Notes under the pieces: generated by a model
The model's input: only the letters and a program-made list of their open reading frames with translations
Told to the model about the DNA's origin: nothing
The model's database searches: none
Source: CAYVAP01 sp964343195
GTDB taxonomy: Bacteria > Bacteroidota > Bacteroidia > J057
Direction of reading: 5' to 3'
Assembly: GCA_964343195.1 (NCBI GenBank)
Contig: CAYFIR010000007.1
Span: 62,001 to 126,000 of the forward strand
DNA length: 64,000 nucleotides
Position numbers and translations under genes: made by a program
Shown: positions 18,347-25,649 of the stretch, piece by piece
Layout: every line of letters begins with the position of its first letter
Position numbering within the stretch: position 1 is the stretch's first letter

Positions 18347-18867
18347 GATATCGGAAGTCTGGAGACTTGGGGACGATAGGTGTCGGCTCAGAGAGCCTTA
18401 CCAGCCCGTCCTTAGGGACGGAAAGCCGCTGAGAACCGCTATAGCGGTTTCGCTCGTGAGCTTCTCAGAAGCGAAACGCAAAGTCCCAGCGTCTCTGACG
18501 CCCGAATAATCGAAAGTCTGGAGACTTGAAGACAGCAGGTGTCGGCTCTAGGTACTTCACTTCGTTCAGCACAGGCTCTTACCAGCGCCATCTGTTGGAT
18601 GACTCAACCGCCAAGGACTGCTTTAGCAGTGCTGCTCGTGAGCTTCTCCGAAGCGAAACGTCATATCTCAGCGTCTCTGACGCCCTGGATATCGGAAGTC
18701 TGGAGACTTGAAGACAGCAGGTGTCGGCTCTAGGTACTTCACTTCGTTCAGCACAGGCTCTTACCAGCGCCATCTGTTGGATGGCTCAACCGCCAAGCAC
18801 TGCTCCAGCAGTGCTGCTCGTGAGCTTCTCCGAAGCGAAACGTCATGTCTCAGCGTCTCTGGCGCCC
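18347..18867 (+). repeat. Composite hairpin array 1 (units A-C)
   Basis: Unit A is 18347-18503, B 18504-18684, C 18685-18867. Each unit reads: AAGTC-TGGA-GACTT; GGCTC-N3-GAGCC; a variable two-hairpin cassette; GCTTC-N3-GAAGC; GCGTC-TCT-GACGC. A carries cassette 2 (CCGTCCTTAGGGACGG plus AACCGCTATAGCGGTT); B and C carry cassette 1 (CCATCTGTTGGATGG plus a CACTGC/GCAGTG stem). In B and C the second hairpin holds a roughly 26-bp insertion. In C the last stem has a T-G wobble pair (GCGTC/GGCGC). Confidence 0.9.
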
Positions 18868-18902
18868 GAAAAATTACTATCTTCAGAGCAAAGCCTCCAA
18901 CC

Positions 18903-19490
18903 ATGTCCCGCTACAAAATCTACGATCAATTCGGATGTTACTTCCTCACCCTTTCTGTGGTGGACTGGGTCGATGTATTCACCCGAAAGGAATACCGAGA
19001 AATCCTTATCGAAAGCCTACGTTACTGCCAAAAGAACAAAGGACTGGAAATCAATGCATATGTCCTCATGTCCAATCACCTGCACCTGATTGTCCAGGCC
19101 AAGGGAGACATTCCCCTATCTGACATCCTACGTGATTTCAAGAAATTCACAGGCAGAGCTATTCTGGCCAGCATCCAGGAACATCCTGCCGAAAGCCGCC
19201 GCGAATGGATGCTCCACCGCTTTGCCTATCGAGGCCGCACCAACAATGGCCAACGCGAGCATCAATTCTGGCAAGGGGACAACCACCCTATTGAACTCTA
19301 CAGCTTACCTGTCATGGCTCAAAAAATCCAGTATATCCATCAAAACCCTGTTAAAGCAGGCTGGGTTCGGGAAGCCAAACATTACCCTTACAGCAGTGCC
19401 GGGGTATATGCTGGTGAGGAAGGGATCTTGGACGTAGTCCCTATTGACCTGATGCAAGGGCCATTTCCCCAGGAAGACTTTCAGTTTTGA
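18903..19490 (+). CDS. REP-associated tyrosine transposase (RAYT, Y1/HUH family)
   Basis: A 195-aa Y1 transposase of the RAYT type. The HUH metal-binding pair is His59-Leu-His61 in MSNHLHLIV, and the nucleophile is Tyr144 in YIHQNPVKAGWV. The RAYT hallmark FWQGDNHPIEL lies at about 122-132. These single-domain enzymes nick and join single-stranded DNA at REP hairpins and are normally vertically inherited single-copy genes. The frame is open from 18708 through a repeat unit, but only the ATG at 18903 gives the family N-terminus MSRYKIYDQFGCYFLTL. All catalytic residues are present. Repeat units lie on both sides, the last of them starting directly after the stop codon. Confidence 0.93.
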   Translation: MSRYKIYDQFGCYFLTLSVVDWVDVFTRKEYREILIESLRYCQKNKGLEINAYVLMSNHLHLIVQAKGDIPLSDILRDFKKFTGRAILASIQEHPAESRREWMLHRFAYRGRTNNGQREHQFWQGDNHPIELYSLPVMAQKIQYIHQNPVKAGWVREAKHYPYSSAGVYAGEEGILDVVPIDLMQGPFPQEDFQF

Positions 19491-20126
19491 GGATATCGGA
19501 AGTCTGGAGACTTGAAGACGATAGGTGTCGGCTCGGAGAGCCTCACCAGCGCCATCTGTTGGATGGCTCAACCGCTATGCACTGCTTTAGCAGTGCTGCT
19601 CGTGAGCATCTCCGAAGCGAAACGCACAGTCCTAGCGTCTCTGACGCCAGAATAATCGAAAGTCTGGAGACTTAAAGACGAGAAGTGTCGGCTCGGAGAG
19701 CCTCACCAGCGCCATCTGTTGGATGGCTCAACCGCCATGCACTGCTCTAGCAGTGCCGCTCGTGAGCTTCTCCGAAGCGAAACGCACAGTCTCAGCGTCT
19801 CTGACGCCCTGGATATCGGAAGTCTGGAGACTTGAAGACGGTAGGTGTCGGCTCGGAGAGCCTCACCAGCCCGTCCTTAGGGACGGAAAGCTGCTGAGAA
19901 CCGCTATAGCGGTTTCGCTCGTGAGCTTCTCCGAAGCGAAACGTAAGGTCTCAGCGTCTCTGACGCCCTGGATGTCTGAAGTCTGGAGACTTTGGGACGA
20001 TAGGTGTCGGCTCAGAGAGCCTCACCAGCCCGTCCTTAGGGACGGAAAGCTGCTGAGAACCGCTATAGCGGTTTCGCTCGTGAGCTTCTCCGAAGCGAAA
20101 CGCACAGTCTCAGCGTCTCTGACGCC
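19491..20126 (+). repeat. Composite hairpin array 2 (units D-G)
   Basis: Unit D is 19491-19648, E 19649-19808, F 19809-19967, G 19968-20126, each 158-160 bp. D and E carry cassette 1; F and G carry cassette 2. D begins at the base after the transposase stop. Differences between units concentrate in hairpin loops (GGA/AGA, TCC/TCT) and in linkers. Confidence 0.9.
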
Positions 20127-20182
20127 AGAACTTCTTCCTTGACCTAGCTCCCTGATTTCCGTATCTTTCAAGAAAATCAAGT

Positions 20183-20401
20183 ATGATCCGTACCATCCTC
20201 ACCGCAACGGATAAAGTGCTCCAACTCATTCTACCAGAAGCCTGGATGGGAAAAACAGTGGAAGTCATTGCATTTGCCACAGATGACCTATCCCCTCAAT
20301 CCCCGATAACTGTGAAACCCATCGGACAGCGCGAAATAACCGTGATCGACGTTCCTTCCACACCTTATCGCTTTGACCGAGATGAGCTACACGAACGTTG
20401 A
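20183..20401 (+). CDS. Putative antitoxin of a PIN-domain toxin-antitoxin pair
   Basis: A 72-aa protein with an N-terminal beta-rich segment (ILTATDKVLQLILPEAWMGKTVEVIAF) and a charged C-terminal tail (YRFDRDELHER). This layout fits a swapped-hairpin DNA-binding antitoxin whose tail wraps the toxin, but I do not recognise a precise family. It overlaps the PIN gene by 20 bases, the usual arrangement for coupled antitoxin and toxin translation. Such antitoxins usually repress their own promoter, which would lie in the 56 bp after repeat unit G. Confidence 0.7.
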   Translation: MIRTILTATDKVLQLILPEAWMGKTVEVIAFATDDLSPQSPITVKPIGQREITVIDVPSTPYRFDRDELHER

Positions 20402-20798
20402 GTATTTTCTGGATACCAACTTGTTGGTTTACGGCCATACCAATTTGGATAAATCCAAACAACAGGTTGCTGCTCAGATCATACAGCATCATGAGGTCAT
20501 CATAAGCACCCAGGTGATGCAAGAGTTCATAAATGTGTTGGTCAAGAAATTCAAGACACCATGGGCCACCGTTCGACACCTTGTCCAGCAGGTGCAGTTA
20601 AATTGTCATATCCATACCAATAGCATTTCAACCATAGAGACTGCCGCTCAAATTGCTGAGCGATATAAGTTCAGCTTTTATGACAGCCTGATCGTGGCTG
20701 CTGCACTTGAGACAGGCGCCACAACTCTTTACTTAGAAGACCTTCAGGACCAACAACTTATAGACAAGCGGTTATTAGTGGTTAATCCGTTTAAATAG
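20382..20798 (+). CDS. PIN-domain ribonuclease toxin (VapC-like)
   Basis: A 138-aa PIN-domain nuclease. Acidic residues expected for Mg2+ binding are seen in EYFLDTNLLVY (Asp11), VMQEFINVL, FYDSLIVAAAL and YLEDLQDQQL. PIN toxins cut tRNA or rRNA when the antitoxin is lost. I chose the ATG at 20382 over a TTG at 20373. It is flanked by hairpin arrays 2 and 3, so the pair may have been inserted into a formerly continuous array or been carried with it. All acidic positions are kept, so it should be active. Confidence 0.85.
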   Translation: MSYTNVEYFLDTNLLVYGHTNLDKSKQQVAAQIIQHHEVIISTQVMQEFINVLVKKFKTPWATVRHLVQQVQLNCHIHTNSISTIETAAQIAERYKFSFYDSLIVAAALETGATTLYLEDLQDQQLIDKRLLVVNPFK

Positions 20799-20800
20799 GT

Positions 20801-21142
20801 AATATCGGAAGTCTGGAGACTTGGGGACGATAGGTGTCGGCTCGGAGAGCCTCACCAGCGCCATCTGTTGGATGGCTCAACCGCCAAGCACTGCTCCAGC
20901 AGTGCTGCTCGTGAGCATCTCCGAAGCGAAACGCACAGTCTCAGCGTCTCTGACGCCCTGGATCTCGGAAGTCTGGAGACTTGAAGACGGTAGGTGTCGG
21001 CTCGGAGAGCCTTACCAGCGCCATCTGTTGGATGACTCAACCGCTATGCACTGCTCTAGCAGTGCTGCTCGTGAGCCCTGTGCTGAGCAAGGCCGAAGCA
21101 TCTCCGAAGCGAAACGCACAGTCATAGCCCCTCAGACACCCA
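20801..21142 (+). repeat. Composite hairpin array 3 (units H-I)
   Basis: Unit H is 20801-20957 and I is 20958-21142. Both carry cassette 1. Unit I has a small insertion beginning CCTGTGCTGAGC before its fifth hairpin and a decayed last hairpin, marking the end of the array. Confidence 0.88.
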
Positions 21143-21327
21143 AACTTCCCCTTTTCCCCCCCAACTTTTTCCCCTAATTTTGAGCCCCAAATTGATTTGA
21201 GCCGTAGAACGCTGACAGGGCACTGCCTTTGCCAAGGTTACCCTGGCGTCGTTCCCCTCAATCAGGCCTTAGGCACATTGGCCTGGGCAATTACGAATCA
21301 CGAATTACCAATCACGAATTAACCCCC
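21143..21327 (+). other. Leader region of leuS
   Basis: 185 bp with two short hairpins: GCCAaGG-TTA-CCcTGGC near 21230-21247, and CAGGCC-N11-GGCCTG at 21263-21285. The AATTACGAATCACGAATT repeat follows at 21289-21306. I see no T-box signature. No gene. Confidence 0.5.
21289..21322 (+). repeat. AATTACGAATCACGAATT repeat, left of leuS
   Basis: The 18-bp word at 21289-21306 is followed by a second partial copy. Its reverse complement stands right after leuS at 24116-24133 with 17 of 18 bases identical. Confidence 0.7.
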
Positions 21328-24105
21328 ATGGGCACCTACGACTTTCAAAGCGTCGAGAAAAAATGGCAACAGTACTGGAAGGAAAACCGCAGCTTCGTCG
21401 CGGAAAAGCTTTCCGACAAGCCTAAATACTACGTACTGGACATGTTCCCCTACCCTTCTGGGGCGGGGCTACACGTAGGTCACCCACTGGGATACATCGC
21501 GACCGACATCATGGCGCGCTACAAGCGCGCTCAGGGACACAACGTGTTGCACCCCATGGGCTTCGATGCCTTCGGGTTGCCAGCGGAGCAGTACGCCATC
21601 AAAACCGGCATTCACCCCGCTGAGACCACACGCAAGAACATCACCCGCTACAACGAGCAGCTCGAAATGCTGGGCTTCCACTACGACCCGGAGGCCGAGT
21701 TGTCCACCAGCGATCCCGATTACTACAAGTGGACCCAGTGGATTTTCATCCAACTGTTTGAGCACTGGTACGACAAGTCGCAGGAGAAAGCCCGCCCCAT
21801 CAGCGAGCTGGAGCAGATCTTCGCCGACAATGGCAACGTCGGGCTGAAGGCGGCGACTTCGAATAAAAAGAAATTCACCGCAGAGGACTGGGAAGGCATG
21901 CTGGCCAGCGAAAAGGCCGACATGCTGATGAACTACCGCCTGGCTTATGCCGCCTATGCCACCGTCAACTGGTGCGAGGCACTGGGCACCGTGTTGGCGA
22001 ATGAGGAAGTAAAGGACGGTAAGTCCGAGCGCGGCGGCCACCCCGTTGAGCGCCGGGAGATGAAGCAGTGGATGCTGCGCATCACCGCCTATGCCGACCG
22101 CCTGCTGAACAGCCTTGAAGACCTGGAATGGTCCGATGCCATGAAGTCCATGCAAACCCACTGGATCGGTCGTTCAGAAGGGGCCAGCGTATTTTTTGGG
22201 GTGAAAGACAGCGAGGAACAACTCGAAGTCTTCACCACACGGCCTGACACGCTGTTTGGCGTTACCTTCATGGTGGTTGCTCCCGAGCACAAGATCGTGA
22301 ACCAGATCACCACCAAAGAGCAGCGCAAGGAAGTCAGGGAATACGTGAACTGGGCCAAGAACCGCTCCGACGTCGAGCGCATGGCCGACACCAGCAAGAC
22401 CGGTGTCTGGACCGGAGGCTACGCCATCAACCCCGTGAACGGCCAGGAAATCCCCATCTGGATTTCGGATTACGTGGTGATCACCTACGGCACCGGGGCC
22501 ATCATGGCCGTGCCATCCGGCGATCAGCGCGACTGGGAATTCGCCAAAAAATTTGATATCGAGATCATCCCCATCACCGACACGGTGAACATCGACGAAG
22601 GGGCTGATCCTTCCAAAGAGGCCAAAATGATCAACTCTGGCTTCCTCGACGGCATGACCGGTTACGAGGCCATGACCGCTATGGTCGAGAAGCTGGAGGA
22701 AATGGGTGCTGGCTCTGGCGAAGTTACCTACCGTCAGCGCGACGTGATCTGGTCGCGTCAGCGTTACTGGGGCGAACCAACCCCCATTTGGTATGACCAT
22801 CAGGGCATCGCCCACGCCGAGAGCCTGGAGAACCTGCCGCTGACCTTGCCGGAAGTGGACGAATACAAGCCTTCGAAAGATGGCCGCCCTCCCCTGGCAC
22901 GTGCGAAGGACTGGGCCAGGCCCGAGAAGGGCAAAACCCGCGACCTGAACACCATGCCGGGTTTGGCCGGGTCTAGCTGGTACTTCATGCGCTATACCGA
23001 CGCGCACAACGACGAGGCTTTCGCCGATCCGGAGCGCCTCAAGTACTGGTTGCCCGTCGATCTGTACGTGGGCGGCACCGAGCACGCCGTGGGGCACTTG
23101 CTCTACAGCCGTTTCTGGACCAAGTTCCTCCACGACATCGGGCACTGCCCGGTGGATGAACCCTTCAAGCGACTGGTGAACCAGGGCATGATTCAGGGCA
23201 CTTCGCAGTTGATGTACCGCCACAAAGAGACCAACGAGTACGTGTCAGCGGATCTGGTCAAAAAGAGCCAGGAAGACAAGTACAGCCAGATTCACACCGA
23301 CGTCAACATCGTCAGCAATGGCGTCATGGACGTTGAAGCGTATGTCAACTGGACCAATGAGCAGAACGCGACCTTCCGCCTGAATGAGGAGGGCGAATTC
23401 CAGACTTTCTCCCAGGTGGAGAAGATGTCCAAGTCGCTGTACAACACCGTCGATCCGGCCAAAATGTGCGAAGAACACGGTGCGGACGTACTGCGCCTGT
23501 ACGAGATGTTCCTCGGCCCCATCGAGATGGCCAAGCCCTGGAACACCGACGGCATCAGCGGAGTTTCGACCTTCGTCAAGCGCTTCTGGAACCTCTTTGT
23601 CGATGAGGCCAATCAGCCCAAAGTAACCGACGAAGAGCCCACCAAGGAGGAGCTGAAGCTGTTGCACGAAGCCATCAAGCAGGTTCAGGAGGGCATCGAA
23701 CGCCTGGCCTTCAACACCTGTGTGCCGGCCTACATGGTGCTCAGCAAGGAGCTGAACCGCCTCAATTGCAGCAAGCGCGCCATTTTGGAGCCGTTTGTGG
23801 CGATCGTAGCGCCCTTTGCCCCGCACATCTGTGAGGAGCTGTGGTCATTGCTCGGCAATGAGGGCACCGTGATGGACGTCCCCTTCCCGGAGTGGAAGGA
23901 AGAATTCCTCAAGGAAGACAGCATCGAGTACCCCGTGCAGGTCAACGGCAAGGTACGCGCCAAGATCAGCGCCCCCGCCGACGCCGACAAAAAGGCGGTC
24001 GAAGAAATCGCACTCGCCGATCCCAAAGTCCAGGAATTCACCGGTGGCAATCCACCCAAGAAGGTGATCGTGGTGCCGGGCCGGATCGTGAATGTGGTTG
24101 TGTGA
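21328..24105 (+). CDS. leuS: Leucyl-tRNA synthetase
   Basis: Class I aminoacyl-tRNA synthetase charging tRNA(Leu), 925 aa. The HIGH motif appears as HVGH (49-52) in PYPSGAGLHVGHPLGY and the KMSKS motif intact near 699-703 in VEKMSKSLYNTVDP. The CP1 editing domain includes FTTRPDTLFGVTF and GTGAIMAVPSGDQRDWEFA. The anticodon-binding and C-terminal domains are complete (YPVQVNGKVRAKI). An insertion near residues 165-185 (SNKKKFTAEDW) is usual in Bacteroidota. The ATG at 21328 gives the family start MGTYDFQSVEKKWQ; the upstream frame reads through a repeat. It is monocistronic, bracketed by inverted copies of an intergenic repeat. Confidence 0.98.
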   Translation: MGTYDFQSVEKKWQQYWKENRSFVAEKLSDKPKYYVLDMFPYPSGAGLHVGHPLGYIATDIMARYKRAQGHNVLHPMGFDAFGLPAEQYAIKTGIHPAETTRKNITRYNEQLEMLGFHYDPEAELSTSDPDYYKWTQWIFIQLFEHWYDKSQEKARPISELEQIFADNGNVGLKAATSNKKKFTAEDWEGMLASEKADMLMNYRLAYAAYATVNWCEALGTVLANEEVKDGKSERGGHPVERREMKQWMLRITAYADRLLNSLEDLEWSDAMKSMQTHWIGRSEGASVFFGVKDSEEQLEVFTTRPDTLFGVTFMVVAPEHKIVNQITTKEQRKEVREYVNWAKNRSDVERMADTSKTGVWTGGYAINPVNGQEIPIWISDYVVITYGTGAIMAVPSGDQRDWEFAKKFDIEIIPITDTVNIDEGADPSKEAKMINSGFLDGMTGYEAMTAMVEKLEEMGAGSGEVTYRQRDVIWSRQRYWGEPTPIWYDHQGIAHAESLENLPLTLPEVDEYKPSKDGRPPLARAKDWARPEKGKTRDLNTMPGLAGSSWYFMRYTDAHNDEAFADPERLKYWLPVDLYVGGTEHAVGHLLYSRFWTKFLHDIGHCPVDEPFKRLVNQGMIQGTSQLMYRHKETNEYVSADLVKKSQEDKYSQIHTDVNIVSNGVMDVEAYVNWTNEQNATFRLNEEGEFQTFSQVEKMSKSLYNTVDPAKMCEEHGADVLRLYEMFLGPIEMAKPWNTDGISGVSTFVKRFWNLFVDEANQPKVTDEEPTKEELKLLHEAIKQVQEGIERLAFNTCVPAYMVLSKELNRLNCSKRAILEPFVAIVAPFAPHICEELWSLLGNEGTVMDVPFPEWKEEFLKEDSIEYPVQVNGKVRAKISAPADADKKAVEEIALADPKVQEFTGGNPPKKVIVVPGRIVNVVV

Positions 24106-24115
24106 TGAATTGAAG

Positions 24116-24133
24116 AATTCGTGATTCGCAATT
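24116..24133 (-). repeat. AATTACGAATCACGAATT-type repeat, right of leuS (inverted)
   Basis: The plus strand reads AATTCGTGATTCGCAATT, the inverse of the left copy with one difference. It lies 11 bp after the leuS stop codon. Confidence 0.7.
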
Positions 24134-24141
24134 CGTAAATG

Positions 24142-24176
24142 AAGACCTCGTGGGTTTTGGCCTGCGAGGTCTTTTT
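24142..24176. terminator. Bidirectional terminator between leuS and the HxlR gene
   Basis: AAGACCTCG and CGAGGTCTT pair perfectly over 9 bp, followed by TTT on the plus strand; the HxlR stop codon overlaps the T-run. It serves convergent genes. Confidence 0.8.
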
Positions 24177-24540
24177 ACTTCCCGTACCCTGATCGGGAGG
24201 TTTCAATCTCGCGGTAGTGCTCATTTGCCCAATCAACCAGGCCCCTGATGTGAGGAATCAGGGTGATGGCTCGTTCGCTCAACTGATACTCCACCCTGGG
24301 GGGGACTTCGGGATAGACCTTCCGGTGAACCAGCCCATCAGCTTCCAGGTTTTTCAGCGTGACGGAGAGCATTTTCTGCGAAATGTTCCCGATGGCTTTA
24401 TGGATCTGGTTGAACCGGAGCACCTCTACGTCGCTCAGTAGGAGTAGGACCAACATCGACCACTTGTCCCCAAACCTGTCGAGGATGTTCCTGACAGGGC
24501 ATCGCTCTGCATCCGAGTATATTTCTGGAATTTTATTCAT
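24175..24540 (-). CDS. HxlR-family transcriptional regulator
   Basis: Winged-helix MarR-like HxlR regulator, 121 aa. Signs are ERCPVRNILDRFGDKWSMLVLLLL, with the conserved N-terminal Cys that senses quinones or electrophiles in several family members, then RFNQIHKAIGNISQKMLSVTLKNLEADGLV as the recognition helix and R-VEYQLSERA as the wing. I prefer the ATG at 24540; the one at 24564 would place the start within two bases of the operator arm. It is divergent from an NmrA/QorB-like oxidoreductase, the same pairing as ytfH-ytfG in enterobacteria, and likely controls it and itself. Confidence 0.9.
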   Translation of the reverse strand: MNKIPEIYSDAERCPVRNILDRFGDKWSMLVLLLLSDVEVLRFNQIHKAIGNISQKMLSVTLKNLEADGLVHRKVYPEVPPRVEYQLSERAITLIPHIRGLVDWANEHYREIETSRSGYGK

Positions 24541-24565
24541 CGCTAAGTCATTGATAATCAACATT

Positions 24566-24602
24566 ACTTACCTCGGTTTCAGTATTAGAAGCAGAGGTAA
24601 GT
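24566..24602. promoter_or_regulatory. HxlR operator candidate 1
   Basis: ACTTACCTC-N19-GAGGTAAGT is a perfect 9-bp inverted repeat immediately upstream of the HxlR gene. Its half-site CTTACC recurs in operator 2. Confidence 0.6.
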
Positions 24603-24604
24603 TC

Positions 24605-24635
24605 TTTTCTGCAAGCTGCTTACCATTTACCTTTG
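24605..24635 (+). promoter_or_regulatory. Promoter of the NAD(P)H-binding oxidoreductase gene
   Basis: TTTT (24605-24608), 19 bases, then TACCTTTG (24628-24635), an exact TAnnTTTG -7 element. It lies inside the span of operator 2. Confidence 0.6.
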
Positions 24636-24652
24636 ACTAACTAAAAGTAAGC
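24618..24652. promoter_or_regulatory. HxlR operator candidate 2
   Basis: GCTTAC-N23-GTAAGC, with the left arm extended to CTTACC as in operator 1. It straddles the -7 element of the divergent gene, so binding would block its transcription. Confidence 0.5.
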
Positions 24653-24684
24653 AACTACCCATTACACACCAAAAATACTTAGAC

Positions 24685-25569
24685 ATGAGTAAGACACTGA
24701 TAACAGGTGCCACTGGCGGTTTAGGCTCAGCCGTGGTTAAGTTCCTCAGCCAGAATTCTACCTCCGACCTGGCCGTAATGGTCAGAGATACCAGCACTGA
24801 AAAAGCACAGGCTTTCGCCAAGCAGGGTATCGAAGTCCGCAAAGGCGACTACGATGACGAAGTATCGCTCATCGGGGCTTTTGAGGGCATCGACACGCTG
24901 TATTTTGTATCGGGAAGTGATATCGGGGCAAGGCTGCAACAGCACCAAAACGTGGTTGAAGCCAGCTCCGAAGCAGGAGTTAACCACATCGTCTATACCA
25001 GTGCAGGCCGAAAGAATGAAGGGGAAGATTCTCCCCTATATCCCGTCATGCAGGCACTCATCAGCACCGAAAACTGGATCAAGGCCTCCGGGATGAACTA
25101 TACCATCCTGCAACACAACCTCTATGCAGGTGTGGTCCCCATGTTTGTCGGAGAAAAAGCTCAGTTGCTCAACAGCAAAACGGTCTATTTGCCAACGGGA
25201 GAGGGCAAAACGGCTTTTGCCCTGAGAGACGAACTAGCGGAGGCTGGTGCCAACGTGCTCAGCTCTATCGATCAGCACGTGAACAAGACCTATGTACTCA
25301 ACGGCCAGGCAGCGGTTTCCTTTGCAGAGATCGCCTCCATGCTGTCCGACATCCTGGACGAAAAGATCGGCTACCACAGCCCCAGCGTCCCCGAATTTCA
25401 GGAGACAATGAAGTCAATCGGACTGCCAGAAGAGATCATCGGCATGACAGTAGGATTCAGCCTGGGCATTGCCGCAGGAGAATTTGATGATGAAGGTAAA
25501 GACCTTCAAACGCTGCTGGGAAGAGAGCCTATGAAGCTGGCATCTTTCCTTCAACAGGTTTACGGATAA
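24685..25569 (+). CDS. NmrA/QorB-like NAD(P)-binding oxidoreductase
   Basis: Atypical short-chain dehydrogenase-fold protein, 294 aa, of the NmrA / YtfG (QorB) group, which reduces quinones or senses NADPH. The N-terminal glycine motif is ITGATGGLGSAVVKFL; GDYDDEVSLIGAFEGIDTLYFVSG and HIVYTSAG follow, the latter lacking the usual SDR Tyr-xxx-Lys pair. The C-terminal part (FAEIASMLSDILDEKIGY) is the NmrA-type substrate lobe. Together with the divergent HxlR regulator it looks like an electrophile- or quinone-stress module. A strong terminator follows 30 bp downstream. Confidence 0.88.
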   Translation: MSKTLITGATGGLGSAVVKFLSQNSTSDLAVMVRDTSTEKAQAFAKQGIEVRKGDYDDEVSLIGAFEGIDTLYFVSGSDIGARLQQHQNVVEASSEAGVNHIVYTSAGRKNEGEDSPLYPVMQALISTENWIKASGMNYTILQHNLYAGVVPMFVGEKAQLLNSKTVYLPTGEGKTAFALRDELAEAGANVLSSIDQHVNKTYVLNGQAAVSFAEIASMLSDILDEKIGYHSPSVPEFQETMKSIGLPEEIIGMTVGFSLGIAAGEFDDEGKDLQTLLGREPMKLASFLQQVYG

Positions 25570-25599
25570 AGCAAAACCCAGGTATATGACAAATTTTCA

Positions 25600-25639
25600 G
25601 CCCACGCAGGTGTTCTCACCTACGTGGGCCGCTTTTTTT
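25600..25639 (+). terminator. Rho-independent terminator after the NmrA-like gene
   Basis: GCCCACGCAGGTG-TTCT-CACCTACGTGGGC forms a 13-bp stem with one mismatch, followed shortly by seven T. Confidence 0.9.
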
Positions 25640-25649
25640 CGCGTATATT

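Larger units (their letters stand above)
18347..21142 (+). mobile_element. REPtron-like element: RAYT transposase with nine composite hairpin repeats
   Basis: Three repeat arrays surround a REP-associated tyrosine transposase and, further on, a PIN toxin-antitoxin pair. All nine units lie in the same orientation as the transposase. Known RAYT proteins bind and mobilise single-stranded REP hairpins. The novelty is the size of the unit (157-185 bp, about six hairpins) and its modular composition. No inverted ends or target duplication are visible, so the outer limits are those of the repeats. Confidence 0.75.

Noticed and set aside
18708..18902. 65-codon N-terminal extension of the transposase frame
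   Set aside because: It reads through repeat unit C and is not part of the RAYT family; the ATG at 18903 gives the normal N-terminus.
19723..20142. 139-codon repetitive open frame across units E-G
   Set aside because: It is a by-product of the repeat period leaving one frame open; its peptide repeats follow the DNA repeats and show no domain.
18347..21142. CRISPR array
   Set aside because: Repeats are contiguous, 157-185 bp long, with no regular unique spacers and no cas genes.
21143..21327. T-box or leader-peptide attenuator before leuS
   Set aside because: Only short hairpins are seen; no T-box signature and no Leu-rich leader peptide.
21469..23223. Long minus-strand frames within leuS
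   Set aside because: They are antisense shadows of a GC-rich conserved gene.
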